Positions 1 through 14,200 are shown, counted from the first letter of the stretch. The stretch: 64,000 nucleotides of DNA from Platynereis dumerilii (GCA_026936325.1 JAPTHN010000109.1:372001-436000), one strand, 5' to 3'. The notes: generated by a model not told the origin, from the letters alone. Program-made: numbers and translations.

Positions 1-352
1 TTTGCTGCTGTCAACAAGTAGTGTTTGGGCTTCCCGCTAGGGGGACACTCTCCGTAGCCGATGATAATCGCCTCTGTCAACATTGATTTTATATAATTTT
101 AAAGCTCTTGAAGAGATCTATCTAACACATCAAGAATTATATCTGTATGGCTTGTGTTATAGTGCAATAATTGTCAAGATTGAGGTTATTTCTCAGTAGA
201 AAAATAATCGATTTAGGATCGATTATCGAATCAGAAGGGTCAATGATCGATGTTGAAAATCTGACCGATTCCCATCACTAAACCAAATACAGTTAATGTA
301 TGATTATATCATTATTGTCATAAATGTAGCTTTATTGAGATTGGTAGAAACT

Positions 353-456
353 GGGGGGTCGGCCCGGGTCGCCTCGGGGGGTCGTCTCGAGGGTCACCTC
401 GGGGGGGGGGGGGGGGGGGTTGCCTCGAGGGGTCGCCTTGGGGGTCGCCTGGGGGG
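353..456. repeat. G-rich degenerate repeat with a 19-base G run
   Basis: A unit close to GGGTCGCCTCGGG is repeated imperfectly about eight times and interrupted by an uninterrupted run of 19 G at 401-419. The G runs could form a G-quadruplex on the + strand. Long homopolymers also slip in sequencing, so the run length is not trustworthy. Confidence 0.8.
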
Positions 457-1048
457 TATTACTCTACATAACTCAGTATTAACACGACATGTCAAGCCCT
501 ACAAACTTTCATCTCTCCCAATTCAACATAAGTATCAATCAAAACACTTTTGTGCCGAGAATAATCAGAGAAATCGGGCATTTTCAATGCATTTTGACAT
601 CCCCACTTCGCCATGTTGACCAAAAACAATCAAAATTTCACTGGCCCAGTGGCCCTAACGATCTGCATTTCAGCCAAACAACACCATTACAAACCCCAAG
701 TATCCTCTGAATCTTTGCTTTTCATCTTTATTTTATAAAATATAATCCAACATTGCTTGATAAAGACATTAAAAAGCCGCACTGTGGCAGAATTCATGAC
801 AACTTCCAGCAGTGCAGGCTGCCATGCCATCTTGTCCTTCTTGCTCAGTTCACTAGGACTGCCTCTTCCTGTCTCTATTGGCCAATCAGAGCGCTCTATT
901 GGGAAGTCCCATGACGTCATATCAGAATGCTACAATGTGATTGGTTGGATCCTGCTGGTGTGCTAAATATAGCCACCATGTGCTTGGCACCCTGGATTAG
1001 CATGGGCAACCTTCTGCATGCAGGTGTGCAGTGTTGTGTTGTATTCAC

Positions 1049-1075
1049 TATTGTGAGATAAATTATCTCACAATA
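1049..1075. repeat. Perfect 12-bp-arm palindrome
   Basis: TATTGTGAGATA and its exact reverse complement are separated by three bases (AAT). No longer element is evident around it. Confidence 0.75.
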
Positions 1076-1842
1076 TTCTGGCCATAAGGTCCAATTCACC
1101 TTATGTCACCTCCCCCTAGACCATGGAATATATCTGTGAAGCTGAATTTATGTAAGTACAGCCAGTGAGGTGGTCACTTCATTGCTCAGTTTTGTGACTT
1201 CTGACAGCTGACAAACTGACCTGACTTTTGACAGCTGACAAACTCAGCTGACTGGTCTTGGTTTTATGTTTGCCTTTGAGTCAATCATTAGACTAGCACA
1301 GGGGGGATAATTAGACTGGCAGGTTTCAGTGCAAATGATTCATCATCATCATCATATTTATATTTGTGTTAAATTTTTCGCACCCTAACCCCCCCCCCCC
1401 TGCAGGCTACGACCCTGAAATCCTTACGATGCTTCTCACCACAAATGGTTCATATTTATATTTATACAATTATGCACACTGCACAGTTCTATATCATACA
1501 GAAAAACCGCAAGGAATACGCGAGTGAGAGAATATTGGTTGAGCCCAAGAAATACATGATTTGCTGCCATTGGCTGACCCTGGCGTTTTCAGGTATAATG
1601 CCTTCCAGGTTGTACTCAGCAACTGCAATTGTCTTCTAGCAGGAGCATGTAGCCAATGCAGTTGCTTTTTGTCTTGCCCTACGCTATCTTGCTCTTTTAA
1701 CCTCTCTATGACACATATTCATTCGGGGATGTCCTGCATCATGTCCAGGATCTTTCCGTTGCCCTAACACAACATTGGACTAGGGGGCCGGGGCCAACCC
1801 AACTATCCAGCTCTGGAGGTGCACATTCCATGTGCTTTTCTA

Positions 1843-1905
1843 GTTAGCCTACCAAGTGCATAAATACAGGACGTAAAGCCCCAATCATCCATCCATCCAT
1901 CCATC
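1843..1905 (+). repeat. SINE family 1, 3' tail fragment
   Basis: It holds the tail block TAGCCTACCAAGTGCATAAA, then GGACGTAAAGCCCCAATCATC and a run of CATC. The same tail ends the tRNA-headed copies at 5535 and 6463. The tRNA-like head is absent here. Confidence 0.75.
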
Positions 1906-2118
1906 TTGCATAAATATGAAAAGTGTTTCTTTAATACATGTACTCAAGTTGGAAATAAAAAAAGAAAGTGATAGTGAAGAATTGGTAAACCATGATGTTG
2001 TACAGCTGGACGTAAAATGCGACATTAAATTATTAAACCTGTCAACTTGTCAATATAATTTGACTTCACGACTTTGGGAAAAATTTAGGTTTAATTATTT
2101 TGATCTTTTTCATTCCAG

Positions 2119-2284
2119 GGCACCAGGTATTAGACTTGAACTGTACCACGGTGGGTCAAAGAATGAACGACAAAGGACCCTGGACAAAGTGCATCGGAGG
2201 GGAGGAGTGGTACTGACCACTTATGGAATGGTTGTCTCTAGTCATGAGCAGTTGGCCAAGTACGATGGAAAGATGGTCAAATGG
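2119..2284 (+). CDS. ERCC6L: ERCC6L exon (lobe 1, motif Ia-Ib region)
   Basis: The first base completes a Trp codon from an upstream exon; 55 codons follow, ending MVKW before GTGCGT. It includes [10 protein letters not shown] and VVLTTYGMV, the strand-order blocks just before the Walker B box. The acceptor is TTTTTCATTCCAG. Confidence 0.9.
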
Positions 2285-5200
2285 GTGCGTATGATTCATA
2301 CGAAGGTCCAGCTAATTAGCTACGCATCTATGCAGTTACTTGATTTATATCCTTGCAAATTTGTTTTGGTGGCTATTAGATGTAAAAACAAATTTGATGC
2401 ATTTGGCTCATCACTTTCTTCAGTTCTATGGCTGGTTAATACCTCAAGCCACGCTAAATTAAGTAATATAAAAATATGAGCTTCAGATTGAATAAATGCT
2501 TTAAATATCATACTATTGTTATAAATCTTTTAAAGAAATGGTGCAGTTTTATTTATCAGGCTTGTGTCATATGTCTGGTCTAGACAGTAGATAATCAAGA
2601 TGACAGTATTCTTAATATTGAAATTAAAACATTTTCTTTAGGATTACGTTATCTTAGATGAGGGCCACAAGATCAAGAATCCAAGCAACAAATCGAGCAA
2701 GGGTCTGCACTACATCCAAGCAAGGAACAGACTCATCCTCTCTGGTACGCCTCTGATGAACAACTTGAAGGAGTTATGGGCTCTCTTTGATTGGTCTCAC
2801 CATGGAGCGTTACTTGGCACCAAGACCACGTTTCACATGCAGTTTGGCGATCCTATTACAAAGGTAAGTGGGTTTTGATATGCAAGAAAAATTGTATGTA
2901 TCTGTCAGGGTTCCCACTCAACCTGGAAAACCTTGAATTTGAACTGGGCAAAAGAGTGGGAACCCTGATCTGTGTATTGACAAATGTAGAAGTCAGTGGG
3001 TATTGGAGAGAACGCCTTTTTAACCGGCCAAAGGCCAGTTATTAGAGGAGGGCTTAAACGGATTTTTGGTGAAATGGGACTCTTGTCCACTTGTCCATGT
3101 GTCAATGTGTCCTGTCCATGTCCACTTTTCACTTGCCTTGCCCCTCTGAACACAGTGCTGCAACCCAGTGAGCAGGGCCAATGACAAATATGGACCTGCC
3201 CATTATGAATGGGGGATTCAGGTAGCTGTAAGGGGTTACCATGGTTACAGGTGCACTGAACAGCTGCAGCCAGCAGTGGGCCTGTGAGCCTCATTGGAGA
3301 AGGTGCCCCTGTGTCAGGAACTCAGGATTGCTTATAATTCCAAAGCACTGTGAGAGTCAAACCATTTCAGTACTTGTGTTTTAAAATAATTGTTCATGCC
3401 CAGATGAGGCATGTTTGCTCAGTAGATCATTGTGTTTGTATAACACTTGGCATTGTGTACTTCTTCACCAGCTTTCTGTACAGTGCTATGATGTAGTTAT
3501 GTACCATTGCCAAATTATTCCTGCAAGCAATGTCTATCAACACCCATCCACTAAACTCCACCAAGAGACCAGAGCCTTTCTCAGTGCATTTCTCATTCTG
3601 ACATAATATTTTGACAAACTTTATCATTACAGCCTGTAAATTTGATATGCATAAAATGAGAGTTTGCTTCCCACAGATTCTGGCACTCCGTGACTGTGAG
3701 TCATAATAACTGATGAAGTGTCATCTCCCCAAATTTAACATCCATGGGAAACATGGAGGCTGTTTGATTAGTCATGATGAAGAGAAGGCTATTTGATTTG
3801 TCATGTAACTAATAGAGTAAAATTAACGTGACAAATCATCAATATGATGATTCACGAGGTGCAATTTTCACAGTGCAACAGCCCACTCTGTTTGGATATC
3901 AGTTTTACAGATTGTAAACTAAAGTGGTGTTTTAATTGCAGTCTGCAGAAGTGGTTGCGAAAAGACGCTTGCCACCACACATAAACGGACCTGTAAAAAT
4001 TCTGGCGGTCCGGTAAACCAGTTTTTACCGGCCCGCATGCCTTGTGAAAGGTCAGAGCGAGTTTAGAAGGCTGCTAGTATTCCACTTGGATTTATGAAAT
4101 TTGGTGTAGGGATTCACTTTGGGGTCTCCCTCAAAATTTTTTGGAAAGATCCAAGATGGCTGCCAAAATGACCGCCATATTGTGAATTGCCCACTGTGAC
4201 CTTAGTATTTCACTTAGATTTATGAAATTTGGTACAGGGATTCACTTAGGGGTTCCCCTCAAAATTTTTTGGAAAAATCCAAGATGGCTGCCAAAATGGC
4301 CACCAATGTTTTGAATTGTCCACTGTGACTTTAGTGTTTCCCTTAGATTTATGCAATTTGGCATAGGGGTTCACTTAGGGGTTCCCCAAAGAATTTTTTT
4401 TAGAAAAATCCAAGATGGCCGCCAAAATGGCCACCATATTTTGAATTGCCCGCGGCGACTTTATTATTTGGTTTGGGGATTTGCTTAGGCGTTCCCTCAT
4501 AAATTATGAGAAAATTTCCAAGATGACTTACAGTTCTGAAATATGGTATAGGCATTTGCTAAGAGGTTCCCCACAAAGTTTTTATGGCTTGCAGCGAACA
4601 TTATCAGTCTGGCAATCACTGCTCAATTCAAAACAGTCCATGTAATAATATGTAAATCACCCTCTTCGTGATTTCAATTCTGAATATACAATCGCCAAAG
4701 GCCGGTTTTGAATCCATGGATTCTTGTTTATTAAGGAATACATTTTGTAAAGATTTGAATTGTTATTTTATCCTTCTAACTTTTTTTTTCAGGCTCGACA
4801 AAAAGGAGCCACACCGGGAGAGCAGCTTTTAGGTCAGAAAATGTCGAACAGTTTGAAAGAAATCATTGCGCCATATTTCTTGAGAAGATTAAAAGCTGAA
4901 GTTGAAAAGCAAGAACAAGCTAATAAAGAAAACCTGGTGCCTGGCAAGGAGCTGGAATCTAAAGCGTAAGTTTCATGAGATGACGGGCCTCTAAATAGCC
5001 CCCACCGGTGCTGATGGGGCGTAAAACACAAACTCACTCATGAGATGAGATGACGGATTGATAAGTTACCCCTGTGACGAAGTTAAACATTTACAATACA
5101 TGTATTTGGTTTAATTGAGGTGGCTGCATGTTTGGGCCTTTTCAGATTAATTCAGAACTCCCTTAAACTCTAACAATTTATAGAGGGACAGGAGTTAGCT

Positions 5201-8200
5201 GAGTTGATTTGGCCTTCCAATTGCTGGGTGCCGGGTTCAAATCCGGCTCTGGCAGAAATCAGTCTCAATCATCCTTAGCCTCATTGCGAGTTACTGCTGT
5301 GTCCTCCCTGTCCTAATCAGGGGCATAAATTCACGACATAAACCTAAACTCACAGTAAAAAATGTCTTCACTCTCTTTTTCAGAATGCCAACTTTAACCA
5401 GAAAAAACGATCTAGTCATTTGGGTTTACCTTAGCAAAATACAGCAAGAGATCTACCAGGGCTTTGTGTCCTCAGAGGAGGTTCGAGGGGTAAGAGTCAA
5501 TTAAGTAACTTATCTGCACCAATGACTGTTGAAGGGGGGAGGGTTGGTCTAGTGGTAGTGTGATGGGCTGCCAATCGCTGGGTCCAGGGTTTGAATCAGC
5601 TCTTGCCGGGTCAACTTGGCCTATGTTGGATGGCTGTTTCAATTATCCTTTGCCACATAGCTTTGTCATCCTAATTAGCCTACCAAATGCATAAATACAT
5701 GACGAGAAGCTCCAGTCATCCATCCATCCAATGACTGTCGAAATTGTTCACTTCCTCTTTCCTCTACTAAAATTTTATGTTTCTTTGATAGTGGTAGCAT
5801 TGAACAGCTGCATGTAATATGAAGGTGTGCATTTCTTAAAAATATTTTTTCACAAAAATATTGATGGACAATTTTAATTCCAGATCCTAAACTCCACACG
5901 GTCTCCCTTGACAGCTTTAGTGCAACTGAAAAAAATCTGTGATCACCCGAGACTGTTGACAGTCAACCAGTGCAGGCAACTGGGACTGCGGCTTTCAGAA
6001 GGGTATGTGTACAATTTTGCAGTAATTGCTTGAATGATTTCAATACATACATATAACCTGGCAGAAATGTCACCTATTGCATTTCTTCACATTGACGAGT
6101 TGAAAAATATTGTCAACATTTTATTTGTTAATCCCACGTATGGGATCTTTTACTTTCAAATAATGATCTTTAATGTTTAGAAATGAATGTTCTTTTGCAG
6201 TAATTTAAATGAAAATCAGAACAATGAAAGTGCTGCAGCGAGTATAGACTACATAGACGACCAGGAGCTCATTCAAGAATCTGGCAAGATGGTCTTTTTG
6301 GTGGAACTTCTGAATAACCTGCGCAGCGAGGGCCACCGCACTCTAGTCTTTTCACAGTCAAGAAAAATTCTGGATATCATCCAGAAGGTCTTGTATAACC
6401 AGGTTAGTAATCGTTTTGTGATTAGCACCTAATTAGCTTGGGTGGTCGCTCCTTCAGTTTGGAAGGGGGGATGGTGAGTCTAGTGGTAGCGTGCCGGGCT
6501 GCCAATCTCTGGGTCAAGGGTTCAAATCCAGCTCTTGTGGCCTACGTTGAACGGTTTCAATCATCCTTCACCTCATTTCCGTGTCCACCTGTCCTAATTA
6601 GCCTACCAAGTACATAAATATAGGACGTAAGGCCCCAATCATCATCATCAACCTTCAATTTGGAAGGATCGTTGTCGGCGGGTGGTACCACAATTGTATA
6701 GGGGAAAATAATGAGAACTGGGCCACCCTGCTCTCTGCTATATATAGCTTCTGGATATCCCTGAATTTGAGTCTCATTACCATCGCTGAAAAGTTACAAT
6801 TTCACTTTTTTGTTAAGAAATTTTTAATAATTGATGAATTTCAGGTTTATCTGACATGTTCTCTATGAAAATTGGCTTTACTGCTTTAGTGTTGTATTGC
6901 ATGAGCTGTCATATTGGAAGTTTTTAGGCTGAACTTATCAGTCAAGTCTGTTTATGTTTTCAGGGCCACAAAGTAGCCAGAATCGATGGTACAATCAAGA
7001 ATTTCTATGAGAGGGAAGAAGTTATCAAGAAATTCACCCATGACAAATCTTATAATGTCTTCTTGTTGACTACTCAGGTAATTATCTGGTCCATATTGTG
7101 CATTTTAGTAGCTTGGTCTGATTCTATAAATTGTGTGGTGAAATTGACCTGTATGCATTTCTTAATATTAGTTTCTATTTGTTATTTACTTTCAATTTAC
7201 AGGTTGGTGGCGTTGGATTGACCATCACAGCTGCAGATCGAGTAGTAATCTGTAAGTTTAATTCATGTCCTTTATCTCTAAATAGACCACACTGCTGATG
7301 GGGCCCAAAACACAAACTCACCCACTTGATTTGTGTCCTTTAAAGTTAATTTCTTTATTATCAACATTTCCAAATATTCTGTGCATTTGGATCTTTTGTA
7401 TGCACATAACGATATCTTGATGAATTTTCATATTTTTTTTAGAAGTGTACAGTATGCAAACATTGATCTTCAAAACTTGGATGAAAATGCATTAAAACAA
7501 CCTTAATTGTTCAGATACTACCTTATAAGCCTGATTATTGCCATATTCAACCACAGTTTAGATGAGCTGGATACATTCAGCTACAGTTTTAGACAAATTT
7601 TCTGGAAGTTGCCTTTGAAAGGTGTACATACCGTGTAAATAGTATACAGTTGCTCTCGAAAGTAAGTACACCCCATGCAATTTTTTTAACTTCTGTCTCT
7701 CAAAGGTTCAAATTATTATATATTGACACACTAACAATAAAACAGTGTCAACTTAATACATGTGCATACGATTATATTACAAATTCATAAATTCAGTCTC
7801 CCATTAAATTAATACAGTTGAGTATGGAAAAAATGGTCATTGCAAAAGTAAGTACACCCTTCTAATTTCAGGCAGTCAATACCTTGTGTTTCCTAATTGG
7901 GTGGCCAAAATAGCTTGTAGATGCTTCCTTTACCATTGAATAAGGTTCTAACATCTTAGCTCTGGAACTTGCGGCCATGCCTACATGTAAAACTGTGTCA
8001 CCAGTGAATGTCCTGCATTTTCCCATTTTTAAACGACCTATCGGCGTTTATTAGAGGAGGGCAAAGGCGGTCGGGAAGTGATAAGGGAAAAGGGGATTGA
8101 AAGTGGGTTGTCTGCTTTTGACTAATTATGAGATTGGCCTGAAACTTGGCAAATGACCAACAAACTGTGTAAATTTTTCATTTGACCATTTATATGTGAT

Positions 8201-11200
8201 ACAAATGAAGTTCTGGCATAGCAATGACATCTGTGTATGTTGTTATTTCATTAGTTTCATAGTTATTTCTGTGGAACTTCTAAATGTTTGCCTCTTCAAA
8301 TGTTTGCCATGTTTGCTGTTTACCTAGTAGTAGTAGCAGGCTGACCAATGAGGGAACTGGGTGTAGGTCATGTGACACCAACTTGTAACCACATGGACTC
8401 TACCATTTTGGGTGGGGGGGAGGGTAGGATTCCACAATCTTGTGAGTGGAGGCAACTTACCTAAAAACATACAAATTTCATGAGGTCTGCTTTGTGTTGA
8501 GAGGTTATTAGGGAACACTAGTTTTGGGAAGCTGGTATTGATAGCATGAAATGAAAGAACTCTCCCAAGTTAATGTAAATGTTGCCCTGCCCTTCCCAAA
8601 ACACTGGATGTTGACTTTTGGAACCACTGGAGTGGAACCATTTTCCCAGATTCATGAGCAGGACAACAAGAGTTATAGTGAGAGCCAATGGTGGGCTCAG
8701 GCCTCAGTACTAATTAATGAAGTCCAGCATTACAGCTAGTGGAGCACCTGCCACCTCGTGGATGTTGTGGATTTCTTTGGATGTTGATTTGATCAAATTA
8801 TTCTTTATTCAATTGGAACATGTTTATTGCACATTGTTTGAAATCAAATAATAGATAAATTTATAAATGGTTGTTCAAATAAATTGAAATGGATAGTTTT
8901 TCAGCTCAGCCTATATACATGAGGTCTGAAAATACAGCTCAGGCTGTTCAGCCTCAGCACTTCATTGAGTAGCATGGATGCTGCTCAGGACAGCTCAACT
9001 GAGTTATAACCGTTTGAAATAGCTGACAAGCATTGGAAATTTCATTATCTAGTAATAAAAACAAAGAATCCTCTAGATTGTTTTCAAATTACCAGAATCT
9101 TCTTTTCAATTTCAATGTGACAATCAGGTGATTTTTTGTTGCTAATGTACTGGAAACAAAATGTGAATAATAGTTCGCGTTCTGCGGGCCAGGAGATTTG
9201 CTGAAGGACTAGTAAATTTTTAACCATACTACTGTAGGACGTGTCAATTTTTAATTTTTATGCAAATTTAAAAAGCACTAGTGCCTAAAAGGTGCGTTTT
9301 GGGCTGGGGAATCCAAATCTGTTATCAAAATTGTGATAGGACAATTCTTACCTACGTCAATTTTGGTTGAAAGTTTCAATGTCTTTTTTGTTTTCGACCA
9401 TTTTCGCCAATTCGCGGTTCATACAACATTTTACCTGCCATGGTTGGAAAGCTCTAAAAAATACCTACAATTTGCATACCAACATCAATGGTCTAGGACG
9501 ATATCTTGACTCCCATTGGCTCTTCAGTCTGTACTTTTTAGAAATTAAAGTGTTGCAGACAGCCTAATCCTGTTAAAAAAAGGCTTTTAGGGGGTGGGTA
9601 GTGAAAGGGGACTCGTGTAAACCATGTCCATCACAGTCCATGTGTCCATGTCAACATTTCTTGTCAACATGTGTGTAAAAATCCATTTGTGACGTTAGTT
9701 TTCAACTTAAGAGTAATGAAATTTGGTACAGGTATGGTACTATGGGCATGGATCGGGGACGTGTCGAGAAATCCACGATGGCGGCCATTTTGGCAGCCAT
9801 CTTTCCTTTTTTTAGAAATCTGTTCAAACTGCATTGATTCTGTACTAATAGTCTAGCATCTTCCAATCAACTATTTCTCCTTTCTTCCAATATCAGTTGC
9901 TCAGTGGTTTAAGCAATGGCACCACAGGCACACTCCTGTATTAGTCAATTGATACTCAGTATAAATATCATCAAGGTGCATGACTTCAAAACTGAGGCAA
10001 ATAACAGCTTTGTTTTCTGGGTCTAATTTCGAGCATCTAACATTGTGTCACAGCCACAATTTTTGTCAAATCCCTTGCCAGATATATTAACTCTGAATTC
10101 CTAACCTCAACTCTATCAAATTATAGCTAATTTACCTGTAATTAAGGGAATTCCTTGCAGATTTATAGCTTAATGAACAACTGCAAGTTCGCTCACCCAA
10201 GCTGGCAGGAGAGGTACCTATGGGGTATTACACCACAAGTGTTTTCACTGAAAAACTGTAAATATGAGAAGGATTTTGTCATAGATCCTTGGAAATATTA
10301 TATTTCAACAAATAGAAGTAGTTTGTAACTTTACATTTGGTTATTTTGCCCAAATTTTCAGACTTTAATCTTCCATGAGGCTCCCACATGGTGCCTCATA
10401 TATTAACAGAGCCCTCTCTTGGATATTGCAGAACTAGAAATTTTGTAATACCAAAGCTGATTGGCTCTGCCTTATGACATCACTGCCAGCTTGGATGAGC
10501 GGGTTTTCTGCAGAGTCAGTCACCTTGTGTTATTTCTAACAGACTGTACAGTCAGTCCAGGAGAGTGCCTGTGATGGCACCTTCAATTTCATTGCGCTAG
10601 GTCGTTTTTGAATCCGCGGATTCTTGTTTATTGTCAAACCACAACATATTAATAGGATTCACATCTTGGATTGGGCTAGATCATTCCAAAAGCTTGTATT
10701 TATTTTAATTTATTTAGGATTTAGTTGCCATGCTTGTATGTTTGTGATTGTTGTCCTGCTGGAACACCCAAGACAGGTTAGACCAAGCTATACTTCAGCA
10801 ATTGGACGACATTATCTCCTAGGGTTTCATAATAGAGCTTTGAATTCCTGATTTCTTCAACATGAACAAGTTTGCCAGTTTCTGATGAAGCAAAAAACCC
10901 ACTCTGCATGATATTCCCACCTTCATGCTTCACTATTGGCACCAGGTTCTTTCGGAAAGCTGTGTTCCCATTGCAGCAAATGTATTGGTTGTTCCTCTGA
11001 CCTTAGAATTCAATTTTATGACCATATGTCCAAAGAATATCAGCCAAAAAAGTCTTCTGGTTAATCAAAATGCTTCTGGGCAAAGTGTAGGCCTGCTTCC
11101 TTGTGTTTTTTCATCAGCATGGGCTTGTTTCTGGGTGTTCTGGCAATGAGGCCTTCTTCATTCAAATGCCTCCACATAGTTAACGTGTAGACATGGGTCT

Positions 11201-14200
11201 GACATGTATTCCAGACCATGTCAGTTGCTCTTGTAATTCTGTGGATGTAACCATAGGGTATTTTGCTGCTTTCTGCATTAATTTCTTGGATGTCCTGCAA
11301 GACACCTTTGTTGGTATTCCCATCCTGCTTGATGAGTTTGTGTATTTTTGCTCCTACCATTTGAATAAAACTTCCTGCCAGTAGATATGTGAACCCCTAG
11401 CTGTACAGAAATATTCTTACATATTCAAATTTGTCTTTGTAGGTGTAAATAATAGTATTTCTTAGCCTTTTAGACATTTCCTAAGTTTTTGGCATGGTGA
11501 CTGACCCATCAACCACACCATAATGACTTGATTTAGCAAATTTAAGGATAATCAATTGTTAAGTACTGCTAAGGAGGATGGAGGTTTAAATAAAGGTGTC
11601 AAAATCAACCAGGCGGAACAACAAACATTTTAGGGTTGCAAGGTAAGAGCAGATTGACCAAAACAGAGGGAATAAAGCGATAAAAGGCCAACTATTGTGA
11701 GGGTGTACTTACTTTTGCAATTGGTTATTTTTTCATTTAAGGTCAAAGGTCAAAATGACCTTGATATTTCAAGAAATCCAAAATACATATTATGTAAGAC
11801 TTCAAAGAGATACACTTTATTGCAAAAACGAGAGGATAATCATGACCAGATATTAATTAATGAGCCAAATGCAATAATCCTGCAAGGGTGTACTTACTTT
11901 CGAGAGCAACTGTATATCATCTTGAATCAGGATTAATTTTAAGTTGAATAGGTATGTATGTAACTTGGTAACAATTCCTACTGTTCAAAAATGTAGCAAA
12001 CCAAAAACTGAATATCTGTCATGATTACTTGCAGTTGATCCCAGCTGGAACCCTGCCACGGATGCTCAAGCCATCGACAGAGCGTTCAGAATTGGTCAGG
12101 ACAAGAATGTTGTGGTGTACAGACTCATCACCTGTGGATCGATCGAAGAAAAGATCTACCGTCGACAGGTTTTCAAGGATTCCATCTTTCGTTTAGCCAC
12201 TGGGTCCAATGACAATCCTTACCGGTATGTATTTCTTAGATTTTAAATCTTAGGTGATGATAAAAATGGAAAGTTGAGAATGAGTACATACATTTTTTAG
12301 ATGAAATTAATGTCTTTGTCATCTTTGCTTCAATATATTATGGCATTGTATTTATAACTCCAGAAGAAACACAAAAATATCACATTCAACAGTATCAATT
12401 GGTCATTCAACAATAATCTAGCCTTTTGTCTTGACGTGACAGAATTTTAGGATTTGTACCTGAATAAATGTGTTCTAAAGCCTGTTAGATAATGTAGGTG
12501 CGCATTTTCTGCAGCAGCTTGACCATTGACGGTTTTATAATCTCAAAGAGTCAAGATACTTGGTTGACATTTAGAGGATTTGTATTGATGGGATATTTTC
12601 TCTTTTTATTAGATACTTCAGTAGTCTTGAATTAGCAGAGCTGTTCGCGCTAGATAATCCTCGTGAGTCAGTTACTCAACAGCAACTGGTGAAACTACAC
12701 AGCGCGGCTCAGCGTAAGACAGACACCACTTTGGATGCTCACATTGCTTACATTCACAGTCTGGGTAAGTACTACATAAACGTTAAAAATGAATGTTGAA
12801 AATGTTTGAGTATTATGGTTTTGAGACTAGTAGCATTATTGTCATAGATTTGAAATATATTTTGATAATGATGTAAATGTTGGAGCAAAGTTTTGGTGAA
12901 AGTGCTTTATAATGATCATGTTGTTAATTTGGAAATTAGTGAATGACTGTACCAGTGTACCTACCATTCATATGAACTTCTCGAAAACTTCTATCTATTT
13001 TTTGTTTGCTGACTGATTAGTTAATAGATTCATGTTTGTTATTACTGGTGTTCAACTGTAAGACATTCTGATGACCTTATTCGATGCTTTTTCAGCTATG
13101 TATGGTGTCAGTGACCACGACTTGATGTTCAGCAGAGACAGTGTTGACGACTCCACAGATGCTCATGAGCAAGACTTCATTGACCAGAGAGTAAGTTGCA
13201 GTATATTTATGCTAAGTTGGAGATTTCCTGAATTTTTCTGCTAACCATGTACTCTTGTCTCTGTTAAAAACATTTTACAAACATTGTGAAAACTATTTAG
13301 AGAATCTGTGATTGTGACAACAAATGTTTGCATCACCTGCAACCAACTATGTACTTTGGCTTTTGAAATATACATGTATATTAATCCTGGTTTACAAAAA
13401 ATAGATTCCTGAGTCTTATTTCCCTGAGTGTGAATCAGTGATTTAATTACTAATCAACCTGGAATTATGTATTTAAGAGTTTCTTTTAATTTTCAGGTCA
13501 ACAAAGCTCGTACCCTTATCCAAATGGACAACCAGAGCAACATGGCCATATCAGAGACATTGGGACACTACCCTGGGGCAGGAAATGTTGAGAAGAAGTC
13601 CGATAGGCCTAATATACCCGGCCCCATGATGGGCTGGAACTTCCCTAACCAAGATTCAAATTCCAATCATTACAACTCACACTCTGATGATGATGAGGAT
13701 GACAGTTATGGTAGCGGAGGTTTTAAAGATCCAGACCACATCAATGTGAAGAAAGTCCTAGAAGCCAGTATGAATCTCCTGCAGCTGGAAGAAGATGGCA
13801 AAAATGAGCAGCAGGTGAGACTGAGGGGGATGAATAGACCAATTTAATTGATTCACTTGCATGAATGTTATGTATGTTTTGAGTAGTGAAAACCCATATT
13901 TGTAACAATTTTGTTTTCCTTAAGGTAAACTTAATCTAAGGTTAGCAGCCATCTCAGGCCAATTTCTGCTTAATGTTAAGTTGCTGCTTCATTATCAGTA
14001 CTGTCGTTATACTCCTGTTTGCTTAGAACATATTGTAAGGTTCTATTATCTGCATGAAACTAATTTTACCCCGCATAGGACTGGACTGAATGATTGTCAG
14101 ACTTTGGGGGACTCTCTTAAAGTACCAATGCTTGAAAGTCATATGGCATGTTTTGTTCGGTAAATGTTCATATCTTCAAACTACTATAATATATCTTCGC

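Larger units (their letters stand above)
1..2118. other. Upstream or intronic DNA, no exon recognised
   Basis: This stretch precedes the first recognised ERCC6L exon. I looked on the + strand for the missing N-terminal part of the protein (TPR region, Q motif, ATP-binding GKT loop) and found none, so it is probably intron and the upstream exons lie off the window. It holds a G-rich degenerate repeat, a 12-bp-arm palindrome, a short CAT run near 1340, a run of C near 1388 and a SINE tail. The small open frames in it look random. Confidence 0.6.
7647..11912 (-). mobile_element. Tc1-like transposon with IR/DR ends, split by a nested element
   Basis: The ends are exact inverse copies beginning CAGTTGCTCTCGAAAGTAAG and flanked by TA on each side (7645-7646, 11913-11914), the Tc1/mariner target. 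A second copy of the core (AAGTAAGTACACCC) sits about 190 bp inside each end, near 7845-7858 and 11701-11715, so each end carries two direct repeats as in Sleeping Beauty-type IR/DR elements. Between inner and outer repeats the two arms are diverged. Without the 2.6-kb insertion at 8025-10626 the element would be about 1.67 kb, normal for Tc1. The transposase on the minus strand is broken. Confidence 0.88.

Noticed and set aside
1049-1075. Operator-like palindrome as a regulatory site
   Set aside because: One short palindrome in animal intronic or intergenic DNA, with no promoter or second site nearby.
1-2118. Missing N-terminal exons of ERCC6L
   Set aside because: No frame with a GKT ATP-binding loop, Q motif or TPR was found on the + strand; the frame 1916-2479 is intron read-through into the first exon.
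2658-2668. DEGH box taken as a damaged DEAH box
   Set aside because: DEGH is normal in the ERCC6/RAD54 branch of SNF2 proteins.
8551-8739. Short frame conserved in both Helitron-like copies (also 25997-26194)
   Set aside because: The copies are similar along their whole length, so an open 60-codon frame in both is expected without coding function; no family recognised.
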